From Ningiella ruwaisensis (GTDB lineage: Bacteria > Pseudomonadota > Gammaproteobacteria > Enterobacterales > Alteromonadaceae): a stretch of 64,000 nt of DNA. The stretch spans positions 186,001 through 250,000 of the forward strand of contig NZ_RAHT01000005.1 in NCBI RefSeq assembly GCF_004798935.1, given 5' to 3'. Below the pieces are notes generated by a model. The model was not told the origin of the DNA, did no database searches, and saw nothing but the letters and a program-made list of their open reading frames with translations. Shown here piece after piece: positions 1-9,786 of this stretch. The stretch's first letter is position 1. Every line of letters starts with the position of its first letter. The position numbers and the translations under genes are program-made.

Positions 1-1
1 G

Positions 2-2233
2 ACTCATCATGAAAAATGGCAGCGTCATATTAATGAATCCGTTGTATCGACTTATATATTAAATGATCAGCTCATAAGAAATACGCTTCGCCACTCCAGT
101 AGCTTTTTTGATAGCGATGATAGCAGTGATCGCCAACTAAATTGCTTTGTGACGGTCAAACATTGGCCTCAAAGTGGTGTGATTGATATTCAATTTAAGG
201 TTCACAATCCAAAAGCGCAGAGCAACCAGGGAGGTAAATGGGACTTAGGGGATGAAAACAGTCTTTATTTATCTGATCTAGGTATCTGTATTGACTTACC
301 TGAAAGCACAACGAACACTCTGTCAATTTCAAAGGACGCAGAAAGCGTTACGCTCGATAATAGCAATGAGCAAATTTCGCTACACCAATATAGTAGCGGC
401 GGTGATAACTGGAATTGCGCCAATCATGTAAATTCAGATAACGTCGTAAGCTTAAAGCAAAAAGGCGCCTTGCTAGTTAAAGAAATTAAAGAAGTTAAAG
501 AGTGTAAAGAAGCAAAAGGCAACGAAATACTGCAGCAAATAGACAGACCCGAGCCCGTTGTGCGCATACAAACTGACGAGGTTCAATACTCTTTGCATCC
601 ACAGCATTTCTGGCAGAAATTTCCATGCTCATTGAGATTATCTGGAACGAAAGCTGAAATAGACTTTACAGGAGAAGGCTCTCAAGTTGAGATTCAACCG
701 GGTGAGACAAAGTCTCACCGATTGTTTATCAGTTTAGATGACGTTGAAATTGCTAACACCCCTGCGCCTATAGAAATTTCCTTGTCTCAAATTGAAAGCT
801 CACAAGCCATTCCATGGTTCAACGCTGATTTAGACAAAGATCCGCACCAAATTATTTTGAAAAACTGTCTTAATGGTGAGCATAACTTTTTCGCAAAGCG
901 CGAATCTCTTGATGAGTACGGATGGCGAAACTATGGTGATATCTACGCTGACCACGAGGCTCATAATTTTTCAGGCAAACTGCCGTTTATTTCGCACTAT
1001 AATAACCAATACGATCCTCTTTTTGGCTTTTATAAGCAATACTTTTTGACTGGCGATATCAAATACCAGCAACTTGCACAAGATTTGCTCGATCACACCT
1101 TGAATATCGACATATATCGCAGTGAGTTAGATAAACCTGAATACAATCATGGATTGTTTTGGCACACCGACCACTATGTACAAGCCGCGACGGCGACGCA
1201 TCGCACATATTCAAAGCACCAGGCAGACAATGTCTACTCCAACCATGCAGGCGGCGGCGGCCCGGGAGCTCATCATTGTTACCCTACAGGCTTGGCACTG
1301 GGATACTATAGTTGCGCCGATGAGGACCTTAAATCTGCTGTTTTGAAAATGGCGCAATGGATGACCTATATCTATGAGGGCGATGGAACCCTCTTAGGTA
1401 AGTTATTGCAGGTCAAAAACTGCAATTATTTGCGCGTTCCGTTTTCTGATAAATTGCTGCTTGGAGCTGGGACCGGGATTACGCGCAATCCATTTACTAA
1501 CCAATATCCTCTGGATAGAGGAACCGGGAACTACGTCAATATTTTACTTGATGCTTATGAGATGAGCGGCGACAGCGCTTATTTGTCTAATGCGGAGCGA
1601 GTAATACTTTGCACTATTGATGAAAACGACGAGCTAAATGACGGTCGCTTTTACGACATCGAAAATACATGGTTTTACACGGTATTTTTACAGGCCGTCT
1701 CAAAATATCTGTTTCTGTTAGGTACAGGGCACATTAAGAGAGAGGCTAGCACTTTCATTCTGAATGCCTTCATTCATTATCTTGATTACATTTGTGAACA
1801 TGAGCGCCTATATTTGGATCATGCCGAAAGACTAGAGTATCCAAATGATACATGGACCGCGCAAGACATTCGCAAGGTACAACTGCTATGTATTGGCACT
1901 TGGTTTGTGAGCGCTGAAAAAGCCGACAGCTACATCGCAAAAGCGAAACAGTTGAATGCCGAAATATACAACAAGTTAAAAGAAAGCCCTGAAAATGTGT
2001 ATACCCGTTTACTTGTTCTAATGATGCAAAATTACGGCGGCCCTTCTCTTGTAGGCAAACGAGCTTCTACATTTAAAATTCCCTCGTGTTCATCGAAAAC
2101 CAGTAAACAAAACATAAAAATTTCATTTTTAAAGCGCGTTTGGACATTTTTACGTGCTTATTCAGTCTCGCGTGAACGAAAACATTTGTCGCTGCGAGTT
2201 CCGAAACTTCAAAAATGGATTGGCAAGCCATGA
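2..2233 (+). CDS. Exo-rhamnogalacturonan-lyase-like (PcRGLX/YetA-type) protein, 5' end outside window
   Basis: The reading frame is open to the left edge; the first internal start is GTG at 149, but codons 2-148 are also open, so the gene is 5'-truncated by the window. About 744 residues are visible. An N-terminal beta-rich part carries a GGKWDLGD-like stretch; a central all-helical part carries EYGWRNYGDIYADHE and HADNVYSNHAGGGGPG-like histidine-rich stretches typical of six-hairpin polysaccharide-active proteins. I relate it to the PcRGLX/YetA exo-rhamnogalacturonan lyase family from memory of these motifs. Its stop overlaps the start of the next glycosyltransferase, so it belongs to the exopolysaccharide operon and may trim or modify the polymer. 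No catalytic assignment can be made. Confidence 0.55.
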   Translation, partial: THHEKWQRHINESVVSTYILNDQLIRNTLRHSSSFFDSDDSSDRQLNCFVTVKHWPQSGVIDIQFKVHNPKAQSNQGGKWDLGDENSLYLSDLGICIDLPESTTNTLSISKDAESVTLDNSNEQISLHQYSSGGDNWNCANHVNSDNVVSLKQKGALLVKEIKEVKECKEAKGNEILQQIDRPEPVVRIQTDEVQYSLHPQHFWQKFPCSLRLSGTKAEIDFTGEGSQVEIQPGETKSHRLFISLDDVEIANTPAPIEISLSQIESSQAIPWFNADLDKDPHQIILKNCLNGEHNFFAKRESLDEYGWRNYGDIYADHEAHNFSGKLPFISHYNNQYDPLFGFYKQYFLTGDIKYQQLAQDLLDHTLNIDIYRSELDKPEYNHGLFWHTDHYVQAATATHRTYSKHQADNVYSNHAGGGGPGAHHCYPTGLALGYYSCADEDLKSAVLKMAQWMTYIYEGDGTLLGKLLQVKNCNYLRVPFSDKLLLGAGTGITRNPFTNQYPLDRGTGNYVNILLDAYEMSGDSAYLSNAERVILCTIDENDELNDGRFYDIENTWFYTVFLQAVSKYLFLLGTGHIKREASTFILNAFIHYLDYICEHERLYLDHAERLEYPNDTWTAQDIRKVQLLCIGTWFVSAEKADSYIAKAKQLNAEIYNKLKESPENVYTRLLVLMMQNYGGPSLVGKRASTFKIPSCSSKTSKQNIKISFLKRVWTFLRAYSVSRERKHLSLRVPKLQKWIGKP

Positions 2234-3192
2234 GTGTAGAAGTCAGTTTCATCATTCCGCACATGGGCAGAGAAGGCATGCTGCTTGATACGCTGAAATC
2301 AATTAGCCAGCTTCGCTTAGATGGCATTTCTATTGAAATCATCGTTGTTACCAAAAATCGCTCATTGAATGAAGATACTGTATCAGCTGCAAAGCCTATT
2401 CCTTTAAACATCGTTCATGCTCCTCAAGAATTGACCATTTCAGATCAACGCAATTTTGGCGTTGAAAAAAGCAATGGTCGCTTTCTTGCCTTCTTAGATG
2501 CAGATATTGCTTTAAATGCAAACTGGTTGTCTGCGCTTTTACCAATTTTAGACAAGCAAAAAGATATTAAATTGGTAAGTGCCATTCAAAAACCTGCTGA
2601 CAACGCGCCTGCTCTTGAAAAGTTAAGAGTAGCGCTGAGTAACGCAGAAATAGACTGTGATGTTGCATTTTTACCTGGCAGAAATTTATTATTATCTCGC
2701 CTTACCTTCGATGTCAGTGGCGGATTTCCCAGTCATCTTGTGACATGTGAAGACTACGTTTTTACGCAAAAAGTATCGCAGCAAGGGCGTTTGTTTTATT
2801 CAAGTGCCAGTGACTATGTGCATATTGGCGAGGATAAAGCGTTTTTTGCAATGGCAAAAAAAGAAGTGTGGCGAGGCTTATCGAATATCGCATCACTTAG
2901 AGGTCGTAAAATTCCATTACGAGAGTGGCCAAGCTTTATTGTACCACCGGTTTTTCTGTTGCTTTTACTCCTGAGTCTTTTCGCTGCGCTATTAAACGCC
3001 TGGTCATTGGCGTTATTCAGTCTGTTTGCGTCAATGTGTATTCCTTTACTATATTCACTAAGGTTGAGACGACTGACAAAAGGCGATCCCAGCTTTTTCA
3101 CTATATTTATGTTTTATTTATTTTACTTTCCTGCGCGAGCAATAGGTACGATAGGCGGAATATTCAAAGGAGGTAAAAAAAGTGAGCGATAA
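2230..3192 (+). CDS. Glycosyltransferase family 2 with C-terminal membrane segments
   Basis: Likely transfers a sugar from a nucleotide donor to a lipid-linked EPS intermediate at the inner membrane. The N-terminus reads VSFIIPHMGREGML, a GT-A opening, followed by a DADIAL motif (DxD-like) about 90 residues in. The last third holds two to three hydrophobic segments. An upstream in-frame ATG at 2215 exists, but ATG at 2230 overlaps the previous stop as ATGA and places the GT2 core at the N-terminus, so I prefer it. It is tightly coupled to the upstream lyase-like gene and overlaps the next gene by 11 bases. Donor and acceptor sugars cannot be predicted. Confidence 0.85.
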   Translation: MSVEVSFIIPHMGREGMLLDTLKSISQLRLDGISIEIIVVTKNRSLNEDTVSAAKPIPLNIVHAPQELTISDQRNFGVEKSNGRFLAFLDADIALNANWLSALLPILDKQKDIKLVSAIQKPADNAPALEKLRVALSNAEIDCDVAFLPGRNLLLSRLTFDVSGGFPSHLVTCEDYVFTQKVSQQGRLFYSSASDYVHIGEDKAFFAMAKKEVWRGLSNIASLRGRKIPLREWPSFIVPPVFLLLLLLSLFAALLNAWSLALFSLFASMCIPLLYSLRLRRLTKGDPSFFTIFMFYLFYFPARAIGTIGGIFKGGKKSER

Positions 3193-4330
3193 GGCAAAGC
3201 CGTTGCATGTTTTACAATTCATTTGTTCCACCGGTTTTTATGGCGCAGAAAGGTGGGTTCTTGCCCTTAGTCGCAACTCAAATCCGAATGAGATCACCTA
3301 CTCTTTAGCGACAACGCTAGAGGAAAATTCTAAAGACTTGGAATTAGTCAGCGCGTTCCGCAGCGATGGTGGCCGCGCATTTGAAATACCCATGAGCAAT
3401 AAATTTGACATAAAGGTTGTCAGTAAGCTGGTGCGCATTATTAAAGACGAGGGAATTGATGTTATCCACACCCACGGATATAAATCCGACATCTTGGGGG
3501 TAATCGCTGCCAGACAAGCGAAAGTTCCGGTTGTTATTACGCCGCATGGCTTTGAAAACGCGCAAGATTTTAAACTGCGAACCTTTATTTGGCTTGGCTG
3601 TCAGGCCATGCGTTTTGCAGATAAAGTGGTTCCTCTATCTCCTCAGTTGATGCAAGACGTACAAAAGTACGGAATAAAAGAACCCAAGCGTGTGTATATT
3701 CAAAATGGCGTTGATTTAAGCGAGGTCGATAAAGTACGTCAGGCCGAGCCAAAAATAAAACCTTCCAAAATCAGAATTGGCTTTATTGGGCAAATGATCA
3801 GCCGTAAAAATATCAAAGATATATTAGACATCTTCGACGATTTGGCGAAAAACCGGAAGGATATAGAGCTTGTTTTATTAGGAGATGGCGAAGAGCGAGC
3901 CCAGCTTGAAATGTATGCCCAAACCTTGGCATCGCGCGATGATATTCACTTTTTAGGATACAAAGACGACCGTTTGGACTATCTTAAAAGCTTCGATCTC
4001 TTTGTGATGACATCAACTCTTGAGGGCATTCCTCGCTGTTTGATGGAAGCTTGTGCGATGGGTATTCCAGTAGCCGCTTACGATATTGCGGGTATTGACC
4101 AGTTAATCACACATCAACAGACAGGCTTGCTAGCGCCTCTGGGGAATAAGCAATTACTAAGTGAATACTGGAACACGCTTATTTCTGAACCCGCAGTAGC
4201 ATCAAAACTGGCAGAGGAAGCAAGACACAATGTAAACGACAAATACTCTGCCAAGCGAATGGCAAATGAATATCAGACCTTGTTTAATAGCCTTGTACAA
4301 AATGGAATGATGACTAAAAATGCAAGTTGA
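3182..4330 (+). CDS. Glycosyltransferase family 4 (GT-B fold)
   Basis: A retaining GT-B glycosyltransferase of about 382 residues. The N-terminal domain starts with VLQFICSTGFYGAERW. The C-terminal donor-binding domain has IGFIGQMISRKN, VLLGDGEER and STLEGIPRCLMEACAMG, which matches the GT4 E-x7-E region. The GTG start at 3182 is supported by a strong ribosome-binding site, AAAGGAGG, at about 3168-3175, inside the end of the preceding gene; the two frames overlap by 11 bases. Position in the operon argues for assembly of the EPS repeat unit. Specificity is unknown. Confidence 0.88.
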   Translation: MSDKAKPLHVLQFICSTGFYGAERWVLALSRNSNPNEITYSLATTLEENSKDLELVSAFRSDGGRAFEIPMSNKFDIKVVSKLVRIIKDEGIDVIHTHGYKSDILGVIAARQAKVPVVITPHGFENAQDFKLRTFIWLGCQAMRFADKVVPLSPQLMQDVQKYGIKEPKRVYIQNGVDLSEVDKVRQAEPKIKPSKIRIGFIGQMISRKNIKDILDIFDDLAKNRKDIELVLLGDGEERAQLEMYAQTLASRDDIHFLGYKDDRLDYLKSFDLFVMTSTLEGIPRCLMEACAMGIPVAAYDIAGIDQLITHQQTGLLAPLGNKQLLSEYWNTLISEPAVASKLAEEARHNVNDKYSAKRMANEYQTLFNSLVQNGMMTKNAS

Positions 4331-5399
4331 AGTTAAACACGTATTCCAAGATATGCAAAGTCAATGGGATGACTTTGTATTAGCGCATCCGCAAGCATCT
4401 GCATATCATTTATTTTCATGGGGACAGGCGGTAGAGAGTGCATACGGCTTTACTTGCCATCGTTTTGCCAGCTTTCGCGAAGGAACATTAAGTGGTGTCC
4501 TTCCAGTAGTTGAAATGCGAAGCCTGACCGGAAAAAAGCAACTTTGCGCTCTGCCCTATTGTGATATTGGAGGTCCGCTTGCGCTCGACTTAGAAAGTAA
4601 GGATGCGCTTTTAAATTCGCTTATCAATCACGCGAATACAAACAAAATAGACCAGGTAGAGTTAAGAAGTACTCACAAAGAAATACTGTCTCTAGACGAA
4701 GCGCCTGCAAATGCCAAAGTAAGAATGCTTCTACCCTTGCCGCCATCAAGCGCTGAGCTTATGGCAAGCTTTAAATCAAAATTGAGAAGCCAGATAAGAA
4801 AAGCAGAAAAGAATGGCTTGCGTTTTCGTATTGTAAGTTCTGAAACACTAAAGGATGATTTGCCGCAGTTTTATAAAGTAATTTCAGAAAATATGCGCGA
4901 TTTAGGCTCACCTGTGCATTCTATTAGCTGGTATGAAGCAGTTTTACATCACTTTCGCAAGAACGCCTTTATTGCATTAGTTGAAGCGGATATTGACGAG
5001 AGCCCCAATGCCAGCCCCGCAGTCATTGGCGCTGCGCTGGTTTTATTATGTAATAAGCATGCGGTTATTCCCTGGGCGTCAACATTAGCGAGCTTCAATC
5101 GCCTGGCGCCAAATATGTTGCTATATTGGGCGGTGCTCAGTACATCGATAGAGCGCGGCGCCCAGCACTTTGACTTTGGTCGCTCTACGGTAGGAGAAGG
5201 AACCTTTAATTTCAAAAAACAGTGGGGAGCATTGCCTCAACAACTCGATTGGAAAATACTTAGCGACGGCGAATTTAAAAACCAAGTCTTTTCTGAACCC
5301 AGTTCGGCGCGCAATGTAGTGGAAAAAGTGTGGAAAAAACTGCCTTTGGGAGTGGCCAATAAAATAGGGCCTCCTTTAAGAAAACGGATAAGTCTTTAG
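4320..5399 (+). CDS. FemAB-family, XrtA/PEP-CTERM system-associated acyl/aminoacyltransferase
   Basis: A 359-residue protein with the fold of FemAB/GNAT-like transferases. Visible signatures are FKSKLRSQIRKAEKNGL near residue 160 and HFDFGRSTVGEGTFNFKKQW near residue 280, both characteristic of the FemAB-related family found in exosortase A loci (TIGR03019). Its substrate is not known; a role in acylating or aminoacylating a sugar or lipid-linked intermediate is inferred from family and context. The ATG overlaps the preceding GT4 gene by 11 bases, and the amidotransferase gene follows 12 bases downstream, so translation is probably coupled. Confidence 0.85.
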   Translation: MQVEVKHVFQDMQSQWDDFVLAHPQASAYHLFSWGQAVESAYGFTCHRFASFREGTLSGVLPVVEMRSLTGKKQLCALPYCDIGGPLALDLESKDALLNSLINHANTNKIDQVELRSTHKEILSLDEAPANAKVRMLLPLPPSSAELMASFKSKLRSQIRKAEKNGLRFRIVSSETLKDDLPQFYKVISENMRDLGSPVHSISWYEAVLHHFRKNAFIALVEADIDESPNASPAVIGAALVLLCNKHAVIPWASTLASFNRLAPNMLLYWAVLSTSIERGAQHFDFGRSTVGEGTFNFKKQWGALPQQLDWKILSDGEFKNQVFSEPSSARNVVEKVWKKLPLGVANKIGPPLRKRISL

Positions 5400-5411
5400 G
5401 AATAATTAAGC

Positions 5412-7295
5412 ATGTGTGGCATTGCCGGATTTTTAACTCAGAATTATCCCCAGTTAAGTGAAGGTCATTTACTTGATATGGGAAATAGTATTCAGCATCG
5501 TGGTCCTGATGCCAAAGGTGAATATTTAAACGAGCACGTTGGGTTATGTCACAGGCGCTTAAGTATTCTTGATCTTACTGAAGCGGGCAATCAGCCAATG
5601 TTTTCTGAAGATGGCAGCATTGCGATTGTTTTTAATGGTGAGATTTATAATTATCCTGAGTTAAAAGCAGAATTGGCTGAACAAGGTGCAAGCTTTCGTT
5701 CAACAACAGACACCGAAGTCATCATTCATCTTTACCAGCGTTTAGGTACCGATTGTTTGGCAAAACTCAACGGCATGTTTGCATTTGCCATATGGGATAA
5801 TAAGCAACAGTCTTTATTTATCGCAAGAGACAGGCTGGGAAAGAAACCTCTTTACTACTTATCGCATGAGGGTCGCTTTGCCTTTGCGTCAGAAATCAAA
5901 GCTATTTTGACACTGCCTGATGTTCCTAAAGACGTTCGTGTAGACGCCGTTTATGACTTTTTTGCCTATCAGTACGTTCCAGACCCAAAAAGCATTTTTA
6001 AGCACATCCATAAACTTCCCCCTGCTCACTTTTTAGTGCATAAAAACAACGCATTGCATATCGAGCAATATTGGGATGTCGACTTTTCATCAGTCAAACA
6101 ACAGGATGAAAGCACGCTTAAAACCCAGTTACAGACGCTTGCACAAGCGTGTACAAAGCGTCGAATGCTCAGCGATGTACCACTTGGAGCTTTTTTAAGT
6201 GGCGGCGTAGATTCAAGCGGTGTGGTCGCCATGATGGCACAAGCATCAACTAGCCCAGTCAAAACCTGCACTATCGCCTTTGATGATGAGAAATATAACG
6301 AAGCAGAGTTTGCGCAAATAGTCGCCAAGCAATATAAAACAGAACATCATGAGTTTTTAGTCAGTCAAAATGTAACGGATACGCTTGAGCATATTGTCAG
6401 CTTTTTTGACGAACCCTTTGCCGACCCTTCACTTGTGCCGACGTATTTTGTTTCAGAGTTGGCAAGGCAAGCCGTTACGGTGGCGATTGCCGGAGATGGT
6501 GGGGACGAAGTTTTTGCAGGTTACCAAAAGTATAATACCGACGATATTGAAAATCGCTTAAGAAGTAAGTTCCCCTCGTGGCTTCGGCGCTCGTGCTTTC
6601 CCCTGCTGGCTAAAGTTTTTTCTCTTTCAGAGAACACTTTCATGCGCAAAGCATGCTCACTGTTCACGAGTTTAAGTGTGTCTCCGGCTATGGGCTTTTA
6701 TATTACAAACGCTCAAATTAAAGATAAACAGTGGCATGAACTGGTGAAAGCAGACGTAGCGAACTCACTTGGCAATTATCACCCATCTAAATTCACTGTC
6801 GAAACTTACAATAAAGCCAAGGGTGAGGACCATCTCGCTAAGATTTTATATACCGATATAAAAACATATCTCCCGGGCGGCATTTTGGTCAAAGTAGATA
6901 GAATGAGTATGGCGAACTCGCTTGAAGTCAGAGCACCTTTACTTGACAAGGAGATGCTGGAGTTTGCAGCTTCTGTCCCCTCTTATTTAAAGTTTAATAA
7001 AGGCGAAAAGAAATATCTTCTTAAAGAGGCATTTAAACCATATTTACCAGACGACATTCTGTATCGCAAGAAAATGGGCTTTTCAGTTCCATTGGCAAAC
7101 TGGTTTAAAAACGAAATAAAACCAATCGCGCAAAAATTTATCATCGATAATCCAAAAGGCCTGCCTCAGTATTTCAAAATGGATGTGGTAAATCGATATT
7201 GGAAGCAGCATCAAGAAGGCTCCGCTGATCATTCAAACTTGCTATGGTCAATGCTGATGTTTGAGATGTGGTGGCAAAGGTATGTAGATGATTAA
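5412..7295 (+). CDS. Asparagine synthase-type amidotransferase, XrtA-associated
   Basis: A glutamine-dependent amidotransferase of 627 residues. The N-terminal class II glutaminase domain begins MCGIAGF with the nucleophilic Cys2, and has the expected RGPD and NGEIYN motifs. The C-terminal synthetase domain has the PP-loop SGGVDSSGVVAMM near residue 265. Length and context match the exosortase A amidotransferase family (TIGR03108) rather than housekeeping AsnB. It probably amidates a uronic-acid-like or other carboxylated component of the polysaccharide or its precursor, which is inference from the locus. The initiator Met must be removed to expose Cys2. Confidence 0.9.
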   Translation: MCGIAGFLTQNYPQLSEGHLLDMGNSIQHRGPDAKGEYLNEHVGLCHRRLSILDLTEAGNQPMFSEDGSIAIVFNGEIYNYPELKAELAEQGASFRSTTDTEVIIHLYQRLGTDCLAKLNGMFAFAIWDNKQQSLFIARDRLGKKPLYYLSHEGRFAFASEIKAILTLPDVPKDVRVDAVYDFFAYQYVPDPKSIFKHIHKLPPAHFLVHKNNALHIEQYWDVDFSSVKQQDESTLKTQLQTLAQACTKRRMLSDVPLGAFLSGGVDSSGVVAMMAQASTSPVKTCTIAFDDEKYNEAEFAQIVAKQYKTEHHEFLVSQNVTDTLEHIVSFFDEPFADPSLVPTYFVSELARQAVTVAIAGDGGDEVFAGYQKYNTDDIENRLRSKFPSWLRRSCFPLLAKVFSLSENTFMRKACSLFTSLSVSPAMGFYITNAQIKDKQWHELVKADVANSLGNYHPSKFTVETYNKAKGEDHLAKILYTDIKTYLPGGILVKVDRMSMANSLEVRAPLLDKEMLEFAASVPSYLKFNKGEKKYLLKEAFKPYLPDDILYRKKMGFSVPLANWFKNEIKPIAQKFIIDNPKGLPQYFKMDVVNRYWKQHQEGSADHSNLLWSMLMFEMWWQRYVDD

Positions 7296-7317
7296 TTGTT
7301 ACTTTGAATATTTATAA

Positions 7318-8436
7318 ATGCAGAAATTAAATATACTTCACATCACCTACGATATGCGAATTGGTGGCACCGAAATGGTCATCAAAAACATAGTAGAGAG
7401 CATTGATAAAAGTCAGTTTGACATGCATATTTTTTGTATTGAATCACCTCTAGGGCCATGGGGCGAAGCTTTAAAAAAAGATGGAGTACCGATATCGACA
7501 AGGGCGCGACAACCCGGATTTGATGTCTCGCTTATTAAAAGTATAAGAAGGTATATAAATCAGCATAATATTCATATTGTGCATTGTCATCAGTATACGC
7601 CATGGGTGTACGGTACCTTTGCGTCAATCGGAACCAAAGCAAAAGTCATTTTCACCGAACACGGACGATTTTATCCAGACTCAAAATCCATAAAACGGCG
7701 CTTTGTTAATCCGGTTTTACGACTTTTAACAGCTAAAATTACCGCAATATCGGATGCAACTGCAAATGCACTCGATGAATATGAATATATTCCCATAAAG
7801 TATGTCGAGACGATTTATAATGGTATTGATGACAAGTTGCCGGAAATACAACATGATATCCGCAAGCAGCTTAATTTTGGCGAAAATACGGTTGTGTTTG
7901 GCACTATTGCCCGTTTCGATCCGATAAAAAATCATATGATGATGCTAGATGGATTTGCCAGCTTAGTAGAGCAAAATCAGGATGTTCATCTAATTATGGT
8001 GGGTGATGGCGAGTGCAGAGCCGAAATCGAAGCAAAAATTAAAGCATTGCAAATAGATGCTCACGTTACGCTAACAGGATATATTGCTCGACCTTTCGAC
8101 TATCTCGAGGCGATGGATGTATTCTTACTAACCTCGTTTAGTGAGGGCACATCTATGACACTGCTTGAGGCTATGCGCGCCTCAAAACCTTGCATTGTTA
8201 CCGATGTAGGAGGAAATCCTGAAGTAATAAAGGACGGTGAAAGCGGTGTCGTGATTGCTTCTAACGATGTATCAGGGCTTAGCTCAGCAATGTTTAGAAT
8301 CGCTGCAAATTTCGATTATCGCCAAAGCTTGAGTGAGGGCGCACAAAATCGTTTTCAATTGAAGTTTACTTCATCAATAATGTGCCAGGCTTTTCAGCGA
8401 ATCTATTCTTCACTAATCAATAGGGAAATTAGTTAA
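7318..8436 (+). CDS. Glycosyltransferase family 4
   Basis: A 372-residue GT-B glycosyltransferase. It opens with LHITYDMRIGGTEMVIKNI, the usual GGxE-type N-terminal loop. The C-terminal domain has GTIARFDPIKNH, VGDGECRAEIE and SFSEGTSMTLLEAM, the donor-binding E-x7-E region. It resembles the Stp2-type transferase found in XrtA loci (TIGR03088) but I cannot separate it from general GT4. It lies 22 bases after the amidotransferase and 2 bases before the next transferase, in the same plus-strand operon. Likely adds one sugar to the repeat unit. Confidence 0.85.
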   Translation: MQKLNILHITYDMRIGGTEMVIKNIVESIDKSQFDMHIFCIESPLGPWGEALKKDGVPISTRARQPGFDVSLIKSIRRYINQHNIHIVHCHQYTPWVYGTFASIGTKAKVIFTEHGRFYPDSKSIKRRFVNPVLRLLTAKITAISDATANALDEYEYIPIKYVETIYNGIDDKLPEIQHDIRKQLNFGENTVVFGTIARFDPIKNHMMMLDGFASLVEQNQDVHLIMVGDGECRAEIEAKIKALQIDAHVTLTGYIARPFDYLEAMDVFLLTSFSEGTSMTLLEAMRASKPCIVTDVGGNPEVIKDGESGVVIASNDVSGLSSAMFRIAANFDYRQSLSEGAQNRFQLKFTSSIMCQAFQRIYSSLINREIS

Positions 8437-8438
8437 CA

Positions 8439-9764
8439 ATGTCATGGTTAAGCAAAGACCGTATTAAAGAGTTTATCAAGTACGATTATAACGAATATAA
8501 GTTTCCACTTGTGGTGATGGCGCGCTTTGCCTGTTTTCTTCTTAAATTAATCAACAAACATGACAAAGCATTTTCGATTGCGAGTAACGTTTATAGAACT
8601 GGATGGCCGGGTAGTTACGACCTCGGCTTAGACTACGCTAAATTTTATTTTTTTGAAAAACCCAGCATGGGAAAGCTGTTGGTAGATAACTACATCAACG
8701 CCATTGAGCCTTTAGAGAACACCAAGAAGTTTTTTGATGACCCTCTGGACATGCTAGATGGCGTTGTGACGGTATTGCAAGCCCCTGCTAATGGCAATAA
8801 AGGTGTTTTAATAATCAAGTATAGCTATTACTTCCCTTTGTTCATTCGGCTCTATAATGTAAAGGCAGTTGCTGAGAATTATCATATAATTTTAGAGCCG
8901 AGCTGGGCTGGTTTTTGCGATTTAAACCTTTTATCGTATTTGCAGTTTCCTTTTCCTGTATTTGTGCAAGCATATGAAAAGCGTGATAAACAATTTCTCG
9001 AAGCGCTGAACAGCAACCTGATCCCGCTTGATGTTGGCCCATCTTGGTTTATTAATCATGAAAATTTCAACTTACCTACCGAAAACTCGGTTCGCGACAT
9101 TGATATTATAATGGTTGCAGCCTGGGCTAGATACAAACGGCATAAAGAGTTTTTCAACGCGATTAAAAACCTAAAGGCGCAAATGCCCGAACTCAAAATC
9201 TTTTTGATTGGCTATCCTGTTGATATGACAAAATCTCAAGTTCTTGATATTGCTAAACAGGCAGGTTTTGAACACAACGTGACAATACTGGAGTGGATTA
9301 CGCCAGAGGAAGTTGCAGACCATCAACGACGCGCTAAAGTGAATGTTTTATGGTCAAAATTTGAAGGTAATAATCGAGCGATTATTGAAGGCATGTTTAG
9401 TAACACGCCTGTTGTTTTGCGCAGAGGCCACAACTACGGCGAACACTACGACTTTATAAACGAGCAAACGGGGTGCTTTGCTGATGAAGCAAATTTAAGT
9501 CAAACTCTACTGAGTATGATTCAGTCACAGGAAAAGTTTGAGCCCAGAAATTACGTGATGGAGCATCGAAATTGTATCAGGGCAGCAAAGATTATGGGCG
9601 ATACCATTGAGCGAGTTGAACATTCACGCGGCAACAGCGGATTTAAAGCGGATTTAGTGGTTAAAGTGAACGAACTTCATGGTATGAAATATTTAAATCA
9701 AAGCGCTGATTTTTTCAAAGACTGTTATGATGAGCTTGCATCGCATGTCAGTCAAAATAGCTAA
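8439..9764 (+). CDS. Glycosyltransferase (GT-B, GT1/GT4-like)
   Basis: A 441-residue protein. The first 200 residues show no clear motif. The second half has DIIMVAAWARYKRHKEFF, KIFLIGYPVD and AKVNVLWSKFEGNNRAIIEG, which matches the donor-binding half of GT-B enzymes: a conserved arginine/lysine pair after the first strand and a glutamate-rich C-terminal loop. It closes the first plus-strand operon and faces a minus-strand sulfotransferase 22 bases away; no obvious terminator separates them. It probably acts on the same polysaccharide. Specificity unknown. Confidence 0.72.
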   Translation: MSWLSKDRIKEFIKYDYNEYKFPLVVMARFACFLLKLINKHDKAFSIASNVYRTGWPGSYDLGLDYAKFYFFEKPSMGKLLVDNYINAIEPLENTKKFFDDPLDMLDGVVTVLQAPANGNKGVLIIKYSYYFPLFIRLYNVKAVAENYHIILEPSWAGFCDLNLLSYLQFPFPVFVQAYEKRDKQFLEALNSNLIPLDVGPSWFINHENFNLPTENSVRDIDIIMVAAWARYKRHKEFFNAIKNLKAQMPELKIFLIGYPVDMTKSQVLDIAKQAGFEHNVTILEWITPEEVADHQRRAKVNVLWSKFEGNNRAIIEGMFSNTPVVLRRGHNYGEHYDFINEQTGCFADEANLSQTLLSMIQSQEKFEPRNYVMEHRNCIRAAKIMGDTIERVEHSRGNSGFKADLVVKVNELHGMKYLNQSADFFKDCYDELASHVSQNS

Positions 9765-9786
9765 AGTCGAGGTTAATTCAAATTAT

